Assembly: GCF_002209355.2 (NCBI RefSeq)
Contig: NZ_CP106855.1
Span: forward strand, 434,001-498,000
Source of the DNA: Bdellovibrio sp. SKB1291214
Lineage (GTDB): Bacteria; Bdellovibrionota; Bdellovibrionia; Bdellovibrionales; Bdellovibrionaceae
Reading direction: 5' to 3'
DNA length: 64,000 nucleotides
Shown here: positions 26,392 to 35,800 of the stretch, in pieces
Position numbering within the stretch: the first letter of the stretch is position 1
Layout: every line of letters begins with the position of its first letter
Program-made: the position numbers and the translations under genes
Notes under the pieces: model-generated
The model's database searches: none
Told to the model about the DNA's origin: nothing
The model's input: only the letters and a program-made list of their open reading frames with translations

Positions 26392-28515
26392 TTGAGAAAG
26401 GCCATCATCGCAAAAGCCTTGCGCTACGGAGTGAAGCCCTATCTGGTGATAGCTGCTTCCACAGTGACAATACTTTCATTCCAAAACTGTGGTGAAGGAT
26501 TCAACGTTATCCAGAATTTGCAAAGTGTCGCTGGCACCAATCAACCTGAATATATTGAAGAGTCGGCAGAGTTTGCGCAAGGTCGCGATTTATACAACCA
26601 AAACTGCGCCGGCTGCCATGGAGTATTTGCTAACAGTACAATCTCTGGTAAATCTCTCATCGATATAAAGGCAGCGATCGCCAATGTGCCGCAAATGTTT
26701 GCCTTTCAAGCACTGTCTGAAACTCAGTTACAACTCATTGCTCTGGCGTTAAATCCCGGCTCACCAGGAACTGTGACGCCGACGCCAACACCGTCGCCAT
26801 CGCCGACAGCAACGGCAACAGCGTCGCCTTCACCTACGACGACGGCCACCGCCACTCCTTCTCCGACAGTGTCACCGTCGCCAACGGTGACCGTGCCTGC
26901 AAATACATTTGCGTGTCAGCCGGGTGAGGACCCCGGCGTCAGAGATTTCCGCCGCCTCTCACGTCGGGAATACTTGCAAACCTTAAAACTTTTATCTTAT
27001 GGCCGCGTTAATATCGATAGTCTTCAAAGCGATATCGATAACTTACCAGCTGACGTTGTAACAGGCGTTTTCGACTCTACCGATGCGACCGTTTCTGCCG
27101 CTCACGTGGAGGCGTACCTGAATCTGGGTAAAAAAATAGCAAATCTATTTGCAACAAGCTCCACTTGGAGAGCGGCTGCAATGAACAACTGTAACACCAC
27201 CAATGGTATGACAGAGACTTGTTGGACAAGCTTTTTTAATGGCTTTGGTCGTTTGGTCTTCCGTCGTCCTTTAACAACAGCGGAACAGCAAATTTATAAA
27301 GACCTTTATAATTCTGAGTTCGGTGGAAATCTAAATGACGGTTTAACTGTGGCTATCATGGCAATGCTTCAATCGCCAAATTTTATCTATAAAAATGAAT
27401 TGAGTGGTACTCCTGTCAATGGCCGCGAGGACCTAGTCAAAATCACTGATTACGAACTGGCATCGCGCATCGCTTTTCTGGCGACAGGACGTGGGCCTGA
27501 TACTGCTTTAATGAATGATGCCGTCAGTGGAAACTTGGCAACTGTCGAAGGTTATAAAACCGCAGTGAATCGAGTGTTTGCCACAGCGGAATCTAAAGAA
27601 CACATCGCCGAATTCTATAATCAGTGGCTGGGTATCAATCGTATGCCATCTTCCAATCACTCCACTTGGTTCCTAGGAAATGTTCCCCGTGCTTCGATTC
27701 AGCCAGAAGCCATGCAAGAAATGAGGGACTTCACGAACTACTTTACCTACTCGGTGGCCGGTAGTTACAAAGACATGATGACGTCGTCGACAAGTTTTAC
27801 TCAAGGTCAGGCGTTAACACTGATTTACGGTGCAGCTAAGGGTGAAGCCCTTTCACCGGAAGAGCGTCCCGGGTTGATGAGTCGTGTGGGCTTCATGTTT
27901 AGCCCCACTGATAACTCGAGCTTAGTGCATCGCGGACTGGTGATTCGCAGAAATATCCTCTGTGATTCAATACCACTTCCGACTATTGCTGCGGATGAGA
28001 AAGAACTATTTGCTCCGCCCGTTCCAGATCCAACGCAGTCGCAACGTCAGCAGATTGAAACTCGCACCTCACCCGTGCGCTGTCAGGCCTGCCATTCGTT
28101 GATCAATCCGATGGGCTTTGTGATGGAAAATTACAATGCCTTTGGTAAATATCGCACCGTCGAAAGTATTTTCGATGCAAATGGAAATATCCTGGCAAAT
28201 CACCCCGTGAATGCAAAAGTAAAACCGAACATCGAATCCGCGAATGAAGCGGAGGTGAACGGTCTTAAAGAAATGTCGATAGCCATCGCAAATTCCTCCA
28301 GAGGCCCTGCCTGCATGGTCAAACAATGGAGCACGTACACAATGGGTCGAGCGGTTACGGCTGCAGATAATTGCGCGATGAACACCAGCTTTTCGCAGTT
28401 AACTGATCCAGGCAAATCAAGTTCCAGCGGTGATCAACCAGGTACTATTTTAAATATGATTAAATCCCCTGCGTTCGACGCTAACTTCCGTTTGCGTAAA
28501 CGCGGTGCTCAGTAA
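26392..28515 (+). CDS. Exported cytochrome c / DUF1592-DUF1588-DUF1585 protein
   Basis: About 707 residues. TTG 26392 is taken as start because GGGGGA ends 4 bases upstream; the frame opens at TTG 26380. The N-terminal hydrophobic segment ends in LSFQNCGEGF, possibly a lipid-attachment Cys though not a canonical lipobox. Next a small cytochrome c domain with heme motif CAGCH (residues 72-76), a Thr/Pro/Ser linker, then DUF1587 (RRLSRREYLQTLKLL), DUF1592, DUF1588 (LVIRRNILCDSIPLPTIA) with a second heme motif CQACH (residue 564), and DUF1585. Such proteins are common in Planctomycetes and myxobacteria and always pair with DUF1552 proteins, as here. An oxidoreductase role outside the cytoplasm is inferred; the substrate is unknown. 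Confidence 0.9.
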   Translation: MRKAIIAKALRYGVKPYLVIAASTVTILSFQNCGEGFNVIQNLQSVAGTNQPEYIEESAEFAQGRDLYNQNCAGCHGVFANSTISGKSLIDIKAAIANVPQMFAFQALSETQLQLIALALNPGSPGTVTPTPTPSPSPTATATASPSPTTTATATPSPTVSPSPTVTVPANTFACQPGEDPGVRDFRRLSRREYLQTLKLLSYGRVNIDSLQSDIDNLPADVVTGVFDSTDATVSAAHVEAYLNLGKKIANLFATSSTWRAAAMNNCNTTNGMTETCWTSFFNGFGRLVFRRPLTTAEQQIYKDLYNSEFGGNLNDGLTVAIMAMLQSPNFIYKNELSGTPVNGREDLVKITDYELASRIAFLATGRGPDTALMNDAVSGNLATVEGYKTAVNRVFATAESKEHIAEFYNQWLGINRMPSSNHSTWFLGNVPRASIQPEAMQEMRDFTNYFTYSVAGSYKDMMTSSTSFTQGQALTLIYGAAKGEALSPEERPGLMSRVGFMFSPTDNSSLVHRGLVIRRNILCDSIPLPTIAADEKELFAPPVPDPTQSQRQQIETRTSPVRCQACHSLINPMGFVMENYNAFGKYRTVESIFDANGNILANHPVNAKVKPNIESANEAEVNGLKEMSIAIANSSRGPACMVKQWSTYTMGRAVTAADNCAMNTSFSQLTDPGKSSSSGDQPGTILNMIKSPAFDANFRLRKRGAQ
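26762..26902 (+). repeat. Low-complexity Thr/Pro/Ser-coding linker
   Basis: Imperfect tandem codons such as ACGCCGACG, CCGTCGCCATCG and ACGGCGACA code for a T/P/S/A-rich spacer between the cytochrome domain and the DUF1587 domain. Such tracts are prone to slippage and may be O-glycosylated. Confidence 0.8.
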
Positions 28516-28524
28516 GAGGTTCGT

Positions 28525-30021
28525 ATGCATTGGAATAAACTTTCACGCCGTCAATTTTTAAGAGGTACCGGTGGGTTTGCATTAGCCCTTCCGTTTCTTC
28601 CCTCCATGCTGCCTCAAGCAGAAGCCCAAACGGGACCGACTCTTAAAAAACGCTTTATCGCTATCCACAATGGTCACTGTCAGGCCGTCGAGCACTGGTT
28701 GCCAGATCCTGCAAAATTCACATGGAATGAAAAGCAAACCTATGCTCGCGAAGTCGCGCTTTCCGCAATTCCAAACACGATGTCACCAGTTTTGGGCAGT
28801 CAATTTGATTCCCTGCGCTCTAAACTGTTGATTCTGTCGCGCCTTGATCCTCTTTCAAAAACGCCGAATCACAATGCGGAGTGCATGCTGACCGGGGGAG
28901 TCCTCTCGGAAGCGACTTCAAGCATTGACCAAGTGATCGCTAAATTCCTTTATGGTGGCTCGCCGTTAAATCTATATGTGAAGTCCGTGGATGACGGAAA
29001 TTACACGGGGGCTTCGCACGTAAGTGTTTTAAATAAACAATACGTCCCTGGACAGTTCAATCCGTCGGCGGTGTTTTCAAGCATGTTTGGCAGTGGGCCC
29101 ACCACAACACCGACGAATACAGCAGATAAGCTGACCCGCCGTGATATTTTGGTGGTGGATAAAGTTTATGCTGAATACGTTAATTTACGCTCGAACAAGC
29201 GTCTGTCTAAAGATGACTTAGCTCGCGTGGAGCAACACATGGCTTTGATCAATGATCTACAAAAGAAATTAAATGCCAACGTTTCAGCTCCGCCTGCAAT
29301 GACCTGCAATTCCCCGACAGGACCATCCACATCACCAACGAAATCCAGCAACCCAGCGGATTATCAAGTCGTGATTGATCAGATGTTTGATGTCATCGAG
29401 GTGGGAGTTAAGTGCGGAAAAATCCAAGTTGCCACTTTGATGATGCACGTTTACGACTATTTCAGCGGTTCCGTAAACTTTGTTCCCGGCATCACGGGAT
29501 CTAATCGCTTCCATGAAGACATCAATCATGCGGGTACCAGTGAATTGCGCGCGATGAAACTTGCTATGATGACTTTTTTTGCAAATCGCGTTTCACGATT
29601 TTTGACCCGCATGGATGTCGTTGAGGATTCAACAACCGGCTCGACCTATTTGGATAATTCTTTGATCCTTTGGGGGAACGACCAAGGGACCACAAAAAAT
29701 ACCAATGCCCATAATTCAGTGAACAATCCTGTCTTGCTTGCGGGAAGTGCAGGTGGTTATTTAAAACCGGGTCGCCATATTGATTATGGACCGTCCTATG
29801 GAAATTTGCGCCGCCCTATTGGAGGAGATGAAGGCGACTATAAACGCGGTCGTCCATACAATCAGCTTCTCATCACCATCATGCAAGCAATGGGAATGCA
29901 ACCAGCAGATTATGAAGTGGGTGCGACTCAAGGATACGGTGTGTACGGCACCTTAGAATCCAGCTATACGTATTTGGGAGTCAATCACCGCCGTGAAATT
30001 CTGCCACTGATTAAAGGCTAA
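28525..30021 (+). CDS. Tat-exported DUF1552 protein
   Basis: 498 residues. A twin-arginine signal opens the protein (LSRRQFLRGTGGFALALPFL then AEAQ cleavage), so it is exported folded, often with a cofactor. The rest matches DUF1552: FIAIHNGHCQAVEHWLPD, HNAECMLTGG, FHEDINHAG and ILWGNDQG segments, similar in layout to the sulfatase-like DUF1501 group. It starts 9 bases after the cytochrome/DUF1592 gene, with AGAGG before its ATG, so the two form an operon and probably a complex. Substrate unknown. Confidence 0.9.
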   Translation: MHWNKLSRRQFLRGTGGFALALPFLPSMLPQAEAQTGPTLKKRFIAIHNGHCQAVEHWLPDPAKFTWNEKQTYAREVALSAIPNTMSPVLGSQFDSLRSKLLILSRLDPLSKTPNHNAECMLTGGVLSEATSSIDQVIAKFLYGGSPLNLYVKSVDDGNYTGASHVSVLNKQYVPGQFNPSAVFSSMFGSGPTTTPTNTADKLTRRDILVVDKVYAEYVNLRSNKRLSKDDLARVEQHMALINDLQKKLNANVSAPPAMTCNSPTGPSTSPTKSSNPADYQVVIDQMFDVIEVGVKCGKIQVATLMMHVYDYFSGSVNFVPGITGSNRFHEDINHAGTSELRAMKLAMMTFFANRVSRFLTRMDVVEDSTTGSTYLDNSLILWGNDQGTTKNTNAHNSVNNPVLLAGSAGGYLKPGRHIDYGPSYGNLRRPIGGDEGDYKRGRPYNQLLITIMQAMGMQPADYEVGATQGYGVYGTLESSYTYLGVNHRREILPLIKG

Positions 30022-30034
30022 AAACAATGCGGGT

Positions 30035-30853
30035 TTAGAACATAAAGCCCGCTCTGAATTCATCCACGGATTGATCATAGTTTACTAAAGTTTCTGCATA
30101 ACCGTGGTAATATTGAACATAAAAAGCCGGAACGACTTTAATTCCACCGACGTGGAAGTTCATACTGATCTGATAGCCACCTTTATTAAACTCTGTTCCC
30201 CACTTACCACCGGGGTTGACATTAATAACAGCTTCCAGTTGATCGAACATAGAATCAAAGAGCTGAATAAATTTAACTTCGCCTTCGACAGGTCCAACAT
30301 AGTCATAGATGTCGCGATTGGTTTCATCAACATCGTACAGCAGTTTCACTTTTGCAGAAAATTGCACAACCCAGCTTTTTGATTCAAAGGCCCAATTAGC
30401 GCGCAAGTAACTTTGGTTATACGAACGAGAGTCCGCACCCGCTTTTCCATTGGAGTTGTGTTCAAAAATACCTAAATCCAAAGAGCGAATGGATTTACGG
30501 TCATAATCCCAACGGTAAAAAATCTCTGGATTGTACGTGGCATCCTGAAAGGGTTTGGATTCTTCTTGGAGTTCCCAGAAAATAATTTGGCTATAGGCAA
30601 AATTCAATGGAAACTGTTCCGCCAAAGGCACTCGAAAACTAAATTGCAACTTGGATGAGGGCTCCCCATACGCAAAGTAGATCGGCTTATAATAAAGAAT
30701 TCGCAGCTGCTCTCGTTCCTCTAAAGCCGTTAGTTTCTTTGACTTGTTGATCAAAGCATTCTGCCCTAAAGAATCCTCAGGCGTTTCCGTGGAAGTCTGA
30801 GCATTGGCGATCAGCGGAAGAATAAATAATAAAATAAGTAAAAATCTAAACAC
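30035..30853 (-). CDS. pldA: Outer-membrane phospholipase A (OMPLA)
   Basis: 272-residue beta-barrel phospholipase A1/A2. Signal peptide: FRFLLILLFILPLIANA. Active-site region FEHNSNGKAGADSRSYNQSY matches the H-x-S-N-G ... S-R-S-x-N pattern with catalytic His, Ser and Asn. The C-terminal strand has VQYYHGYAETLVNYDQ and ends in Phe, as barrel proteins do. Starts at GTG 30853 after AGGACGAG. It is co-transcribed with the 49-residue membrane peptide 8 bases upstream. The enzyme is normally dormant and activated by dimerisation and calcium when the outer membrane is disturbed. Its 3' end forms a hairpin (30030-30053) with the convergent DUF1552 gene. Confidence 0.93.
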   Translation of the reverse strand: MFRFLLILLFILPLIANAQTSTETPEDSLGQNALINKSKKLTALEEREQLRILYYKPIYFAYGEPSSKLQFSFRVPLAEQFPLNFAYSQIIFWELQEESKPFQDATYNPEIFYRWDYDRKSIRSLDLGIFEHNSNGKAGADSRSYNQSYLRANWAFESKSWVVQFSAKVKLLYDVDETNRDIYDYVGPVEGEVKFIQLFDSMFDQLEAVINVNPGGKWGTEFNKGGYQISMNFHVGGIKVVPAFYVQYYHGYAETLVNYDQSVDEFRAGFMF

Positions 30854-30861
30854 CGCTCGTC

Positions 30862-31011
30862 CTAATTCACAGGGTTAGCGACAGGTTGGTCAACGGGGCT
30901 GGTTGGTGCTGGTTTATTCGGATTAAAAAGAAGTGGATACACCACGACCGTTACGCCGAACACCACAATTAAAATAAGTGCTACTGTTGCCATTGATTTT
31001 TTATTCCACAT
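30862..31011 (-). CDS. 49-residue single-pass membrane protein
   Basis: A short gene with AAGGAG before ATG 31011 and a stop at 30864-30862. The product has a basic N-terminus (MWNKKSM), one membrane helix (ATVALILIVVFGVTVVVYPL) and a proline-rich tail (NPNKPAPTSPVDQPVANP). It lies 8 bases upstream of pldA, so it is probably co-expressed. No family recognised. Confidence 0.7.
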   Translation of the reverse strand: MWNKKSMATVALILIVVFGVTVVVYPLLFNPNKPAPTSPVDQPVANPVN

Positions 31012-31317
31012 CGCCACCACTCCTTGAGTATGCATTCATCATGCAAAGCAAAGGATGTGCACAAACTGAAGTTGCTTTAAAACAAACCAATTGCATTATA
31101 CGCAGATGCGCTTTTTGAAAATCCCATTCTTCCCCAAGCGCCTGACCCTTTTTGCCCCATGACAAATGGATCTAATAAGTATTCTTTCTCTAAGTTTTTG
31201 ATCCAAATAATGGCATTCAGGATCAAATTTTGATACTTTAAAACCCGCTCTTGAAGTGCCATCGTAAACGGCGCAAAACTGCATTCATACCGCCCCTCTT
31301 ACAAAGGAGAGACAGAT

Positions 31318-31422
31318 ATGAAAGCACTGTGGAACTGGCTGACGACACCTGGCGCCTCTGAAGTAGACATGGCCTTGCTGGAAAAAGAATTCGGTACAGG
31401 ATTCATGAACTGGAAAGATTAG
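31318..31422 (+). CDS. 34-residue peptide upstream of an XRE regulator
   Basis: ATG 31318 follows a good AAGGAG site; the stop is at 31420. The product (MKALWNWLTTPGASEVDMAL, then LEKEFGTGFMNWKD) is amphipathic with three Trp and no signal peptide. It ends 6 bases before the XRE regulator gene, so the two are co-transcribed. It might be a leader peptide, a ligand of the regulator or a small protein in its own right. Confidence 0.6.
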   Translation: MKALWNWLTTPGASEVDMALLEKEFGTGFMNWKD

Positions 31423-31428
31423 CTACAC

Positions 31429-32256
31429 ATGGATATCCAAATTCAAAAGATCAAAACAGTCCTTAAAGAACAGCTAAAAAAACGCAAGATGACTTATGAG
31501 GATTTAGCTAAAGACCTTCAAGTGTCTGTTCCAACAATCAAACGTTGGATGGGCGATCACGACTTGGGACTGCAAGATCTTTTCAGAATTTGTGATATTC
31601 TGGATCTGACTCTTTCGGATCTGCACGCATTGAGTTCGAATGTCAAAAACTCTAAAACTCCGAATCGCTTGACGGATGAACAACAAAAGTTCTTAGCAAA
31701 GAACATGAACTATTTGTCCTTCTTTCTGCAAATTCACGACGGCAAAAAGCCTCAGGAAATTGCCGAGCGCTATAAATTGACCAAACTATCCGTCGACAAA
31801 TATTTGGTGAAGCTTGAAAACTTAGGCTTGATTAAAGTGACAGGTAAACTGCGAGTTAAATCCACTTTTGATGATCAAGTTGATTTTGGGGATGGCCTTT
31901 TAGCTAAGACCTATTACAAGCGCTGGATCGATGGCACTGGAGAATTCTTTACGCAAGTGATCACTCACGCACTCACTAATGAGCAGTCCATTGACGAAAA
32001 AACACGTGATCACAAAACTCATGCAACTTACTCGATTCAAAGTGTCAGACTCACGAAAGAAAGCTATCTAAAGTGGGCGACAGAAAATGCAGCGGCTATC
32101 ATGCAACTTACCGCAATCAGCAAGATTGAAGAGAAGGCTTACAAAGACGACGAGCTTTTCACCGCAGTGATTTTAAATGCACACACATCGTTAAAAAAAG
32201 ACTCCAAATTCCTAACAATGATCGATGAGTTCGCCGGAAAAATTGAAAACATATGA
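31429..32256 (+). CDS. XRE-type transcriptional regulator with second winged-helix region
   Basis: 275 residues. N-terminal Cro/C1-type HTH at about 8-65 (LKKRKMTYEDLAKDLQVSVP then TIKRWM), followed by a second DNA-binding-like region at about 105-145 (KPQEIAERYKLTKLSVDKYL plus VKLENLGLIKVTGKLRVKS, a winged helix pattern). The C-terminal 130 residues are of unknown fold and could sense a ligand. It sits between the 34-residue peptide and the receiver/phytochrome block, 180 bases before the latter, so it may or may not regulate it. Layout recalls TIGR02147-like regulators common in Bdellovibrio, but the match is not firm. Confidence 0.82.
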   Translation: MDIQIQKIKTVLKEQLKKRKMTYEDLAKDLQVSVPTIKRWMGDHDLGLQDLFRICDILDLTLSDLHALSSNVKNSKTPNRLTDEQQKFLAKNMNYLSFFLQIHDGKKPQEIAERYKLTKLSVDKYLVKLENLGLIKVTGKLRVKSTFDDQVDFGDGLLAKTYYKRWIDGTGEFFTQVITHALTNEQSIDEKTRDHKTHATYSIQSVRLTKESYLKWATENAAAIMQLTAISKIEEKAYKDDELFTAVILNAHTSLKKDSKFLTMIDEFAGKIENI

Positions 32257-32436
32257 CATGCCTTTAACCCCCCGTAGTATGGCATAACGCACCTATTCTA
32301 AATGTGGTTTAACAGCTTTATGTCAACACTGTGTTATTCTCATTACATGAAAGCAAACTAAAAAACGTTTCTTCACTTTTCTATTACTCATTGGCAAAAC
32401 TTCCTGTAAGAAATTTTCATTCTTTGGGAGGCAGCT

Positions 32437-32796
32437 ATGAAGAAAGTTCTAGTAATCGAAGATTCCAGAGACCTTTTGACACTTTACGTGCGCTACCTCA
32501 ATGAGATCGGATGCGAAGTCACGTCCGCAACATCCGCCCACGAAGCTCTTCATATTCTTGAAGACAGCACTCCAGATCTTATTCTTATGGATCTCACATT
32601 TCCAGATATGCCGACGATGGATTTTTATATGCAAATTTCTGCAAATCCAAAGTGGGAAGCCATCAAAAAAATACTGGTAAGTGGTCGCGATGACCTTCAT
32701 ACTTGGATGGACGTGTTCAATACGTCTCAAGGCCTTCGCAAACCTGTGCAAAAGAGAGATATCGTACAGGCGGTCAATAAGGAATTAAATCAGTAG
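32437..32796 (+). CDS. Single-domain response regulator
   Basis: 119-residue CheY-like receiver. Acidic pocket ED at residues 8-9, phospho-acceptor Asp52 in LILMDLTFPD, Ser in KILVSG and the conserved Lys in GLRKPVQK. No output domain. It begins the light-sensing run: the hybrid kinase starts 19 bases later. It could be the exit of the phosphorelay or a phosphate sink. GGGAGGCAGCT precedes the ATG. Confidence 0.93.
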   Translation: MKKVLVIEDSRDLLTLYVRYLNEIGCEVTSATSAHEALHILEDSTPDLILMDLTFPDMPTMDFYMQISANPKWEAIKKILVSGRDDLHTWMDVFNTSQGLRKPVQKRDIVQAVNKELNQ

Positions 32797-32815
32797 CTGA
32801 AGAGTTGGGAGTATC

Positions 32816-35800
32816 GTGCCTCATCGTGATTTACAGACGACGTCCGATTGGATTATCGGCGTTGGTGCTTCTGCAGGTGGGTTAGAAGCCATTTCGGCGT
32901 TCGTCTCCAAATTTACTACAGAATTTCAAGGTTCCATCGTCGTCGCTCAACATCTCGCTCCGCACTCAAAGAGTATGTTGACTGAGCTTATAGCAAAGCA
33001 AGCGACGCTTCCGGTACTGGAAGCGCGCGACGGTGAAAAATTAGCTTCATCCACGATTTATATAGTACCTCCGAACTATGATGTCGCTATCTCCAACAGA
33101 ACAATTCATTTATTGCCGGTTGACTCACACACCAGACCCAAACCGTCTGTAGACGATTTCTTTTTGTCTTTGGCTAAGAATCACGCACCTAAAATTGTCG
33201 GAGTTATTTTATCTGGAACTGGGTCCGATGGCTCTGTGGGAGTTCGAGCCATCCATGATGCCGGCGGAATTACCATCGCCCAAAGCGGCGACAGCGCCAA
33301 GTACGATGGCATGCCTCAATCGGCTGTAGAGACTTCCTGTATTGATTCAATTTTGAATCCTGAAGAGATGAGCCAACAGATCCAGGAATATATCACCAGA
33401 CAATCTCAACCTGCCAGATCGAACTTTTCTGCAGAAATACTGAGAGAGTGTCTGAAGTTCATTCAGGAAAAAACCGGTTCAGATTTCAGTCTGTATCGCC
33501 CTACTACTGTCGTGCGCAGACTGCAAAAGCGCATGGGGTTTTTGAAAATTGATCATATCGAGGACTATCTTAAATATTTAAAAGACAGCTCCAATGAAGC
33601 GCACCTTCTCTCCCAAGATCTTTTGATCAGTGTGACTTCTTTTTTCCGCGACAGAGACGCCTTCGATACTTTGAAAAAGACCCTGACAGAACTTATTTAT
33701 AGTAAACGGATGCCGTCAGAAATTCGCATGTGGGTGGCAGGATGCGCAACGGGGGAAGAAGCTTATTCCATCGCCATGCTCATGTCAGACTTGCTGGACC
33801 GACTGGACAAGAATTTTCCTGTTAAGATATTCGCAACGGATTTGGATTATGAGGCTTTATTAGAAGCTCGTAACGGCGTTTATAAAAAATCGGAAGTTGC
33901 AAACATTCCATCAGAGTACTTGCATCGCTACTTCATCCCACGTGACGGTGAAAAATTTGAAGTTTCAAAAAAGCTTCGAGAAATGGTCTTGTTTGCAAGA
34001 CAAGACATGATTCACAATCCTCCGTTTGTAAAACTTGATTTTATCTCGTGCCGGAATGTTCTAATTTATTTTGAACCGGAACTTCAGAAAAAAGTCTTAG
34101 ATATATTCCATTACGCCTTGGGACCTTCCGGAATTTTATTCCTGGGTAAATCTGAATCCCTTAGTTCAGCGGCAACTCTTTTTGAAACCTTAGATAAAAA
34201 ATCTAAGGTCTTTAGAAAACTGAATGTTCCATCGATTATTCATAGCACGCGCAATCAGACCGGAAACTCGATGAGTTATTCCGATATTGTGACTGTAAAA
34301 AAACGCCCCTCTGATGCAACCCTGCTCGAAAAAGGGATGTTACGTTTATTACGCGACTATCATCACTGTGCCGTGATTACGGACATCGATACGAACATCA
34401 TCCAAGTAATCGGTGATGTTTCCCATTTTGTGGGTTTTTCAAGTACCTCGTCTGACTTTAGATTAGTGAATTTATTGCCTCGCGAAGTCAGCCTGGAACT
34501 ACCTATCTTGATTCGAAAATGCCGCGGCAATGAAGGTGTTCACCGCAGCCAAATTTATAAAGATAAAAATAATAAAAAAAGTGCGATGCGCATGGTGGCC
34601 CGCGCACTGACAACCGGTTCCGACGCGGAATACTTTTTGATTGATTTTGAAAACATCAAGCAGCGTAAAACAGCGGAACGAGAAGTCCAAGGTCCGGTAA
34701 CCTCCGTTGATGCACAAAAAATCCTAGAAATTGAGCAGGAACTTTATTCCACGCGAGAACACTTGCAAACAGTGATCGAAGAACTGGGCGTGGCTAACGA
34801 AGAAATGCAGGCGCTTAACGAAGAACTGAGTTCTGCCAATGAAGAACTGCAAAGTGCCAATGAAGAGTTAGAGACTACCAACGAGGAACTGCAAAGCAGT
34901 AATGAAGAGCTCGTGACGGTCAATGACGAAATTATCGGAAAATCCCACGAGCTTAAAGAATTAAATATCAACCTTTTGAACGTTCAAGAAAGCATCGGTT
35001 CGGGGCTGATCGTCGTTGATGAAAAACGCCGTATTCTTCGTTTTAACAAGCCGTCACAAAGTATTTTTAGAATATCTCTGGCTGACATCGGAAAAGATGT
35101 CACGACACTTTCCACGAATTTAGAGCTTCCGAACTTTAAAGATTTAATCGACGAAACTATTTCAAAACAAAAAAGTTCTGAATCGTTTTGTGAAAGCTAC
35201 GACAAAATCTATCAGTTGCGTTGCCAACCTTTCTTAGATGAAGTTCAAAATGTTTTGGGTGCGATTTTACTATTCGTGGATACCACAGAGCTTGTAAGAA
35301 CCAGTGAAAAACTTGAAGTGCGCGAACAGCAGATCCGCTCGATCGTGGAAGGCTTTTCAAATCCAATTACGGTTAAAGACCACTTCGGAAAATACATCCT
35401 TGTAAACCAGGCTTTCCGCGATTTCTTTGGATTAAAGGACACCGATGTCGCTGGCAAATCCGACAGAGAACTATTTTCCGAATCCACTGCGATCTCTCTG
35501 CGGGATACGGATCTTGAAGTTATTCTGACGGGACAGGCGATAAAAAAAGAAGAAATCTTCTCTCACAACGGTAAAGAATCCGTATTTTTAGTAAATCGCT
35601 TCCCGCTTTTTGATCGCAACCGACCTTACGCAGTTTGTATGATTGCAACTGACGTGACGATACAAAAAAATGCACAGCACGAACTGCGTGAAAGCGAATC
35701 GCGCTATAAAGCCATCATTGAAGATCAAGCAGTTTTGGTCTGCCGTCATTCACCGAATGGACGCTTGTTATTCGTTAACACGGTTTTTGCAAATCAATTT

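Noticed and set aside
31077-31262. 61-residue minus-strand ORF (and an overlapping 62-residue one to 31284)
   Set aside because: No ribosome site, two frames compete over the same bases, and the region is the likely promoter zone for the pldA operon. Could still be real if conserved.
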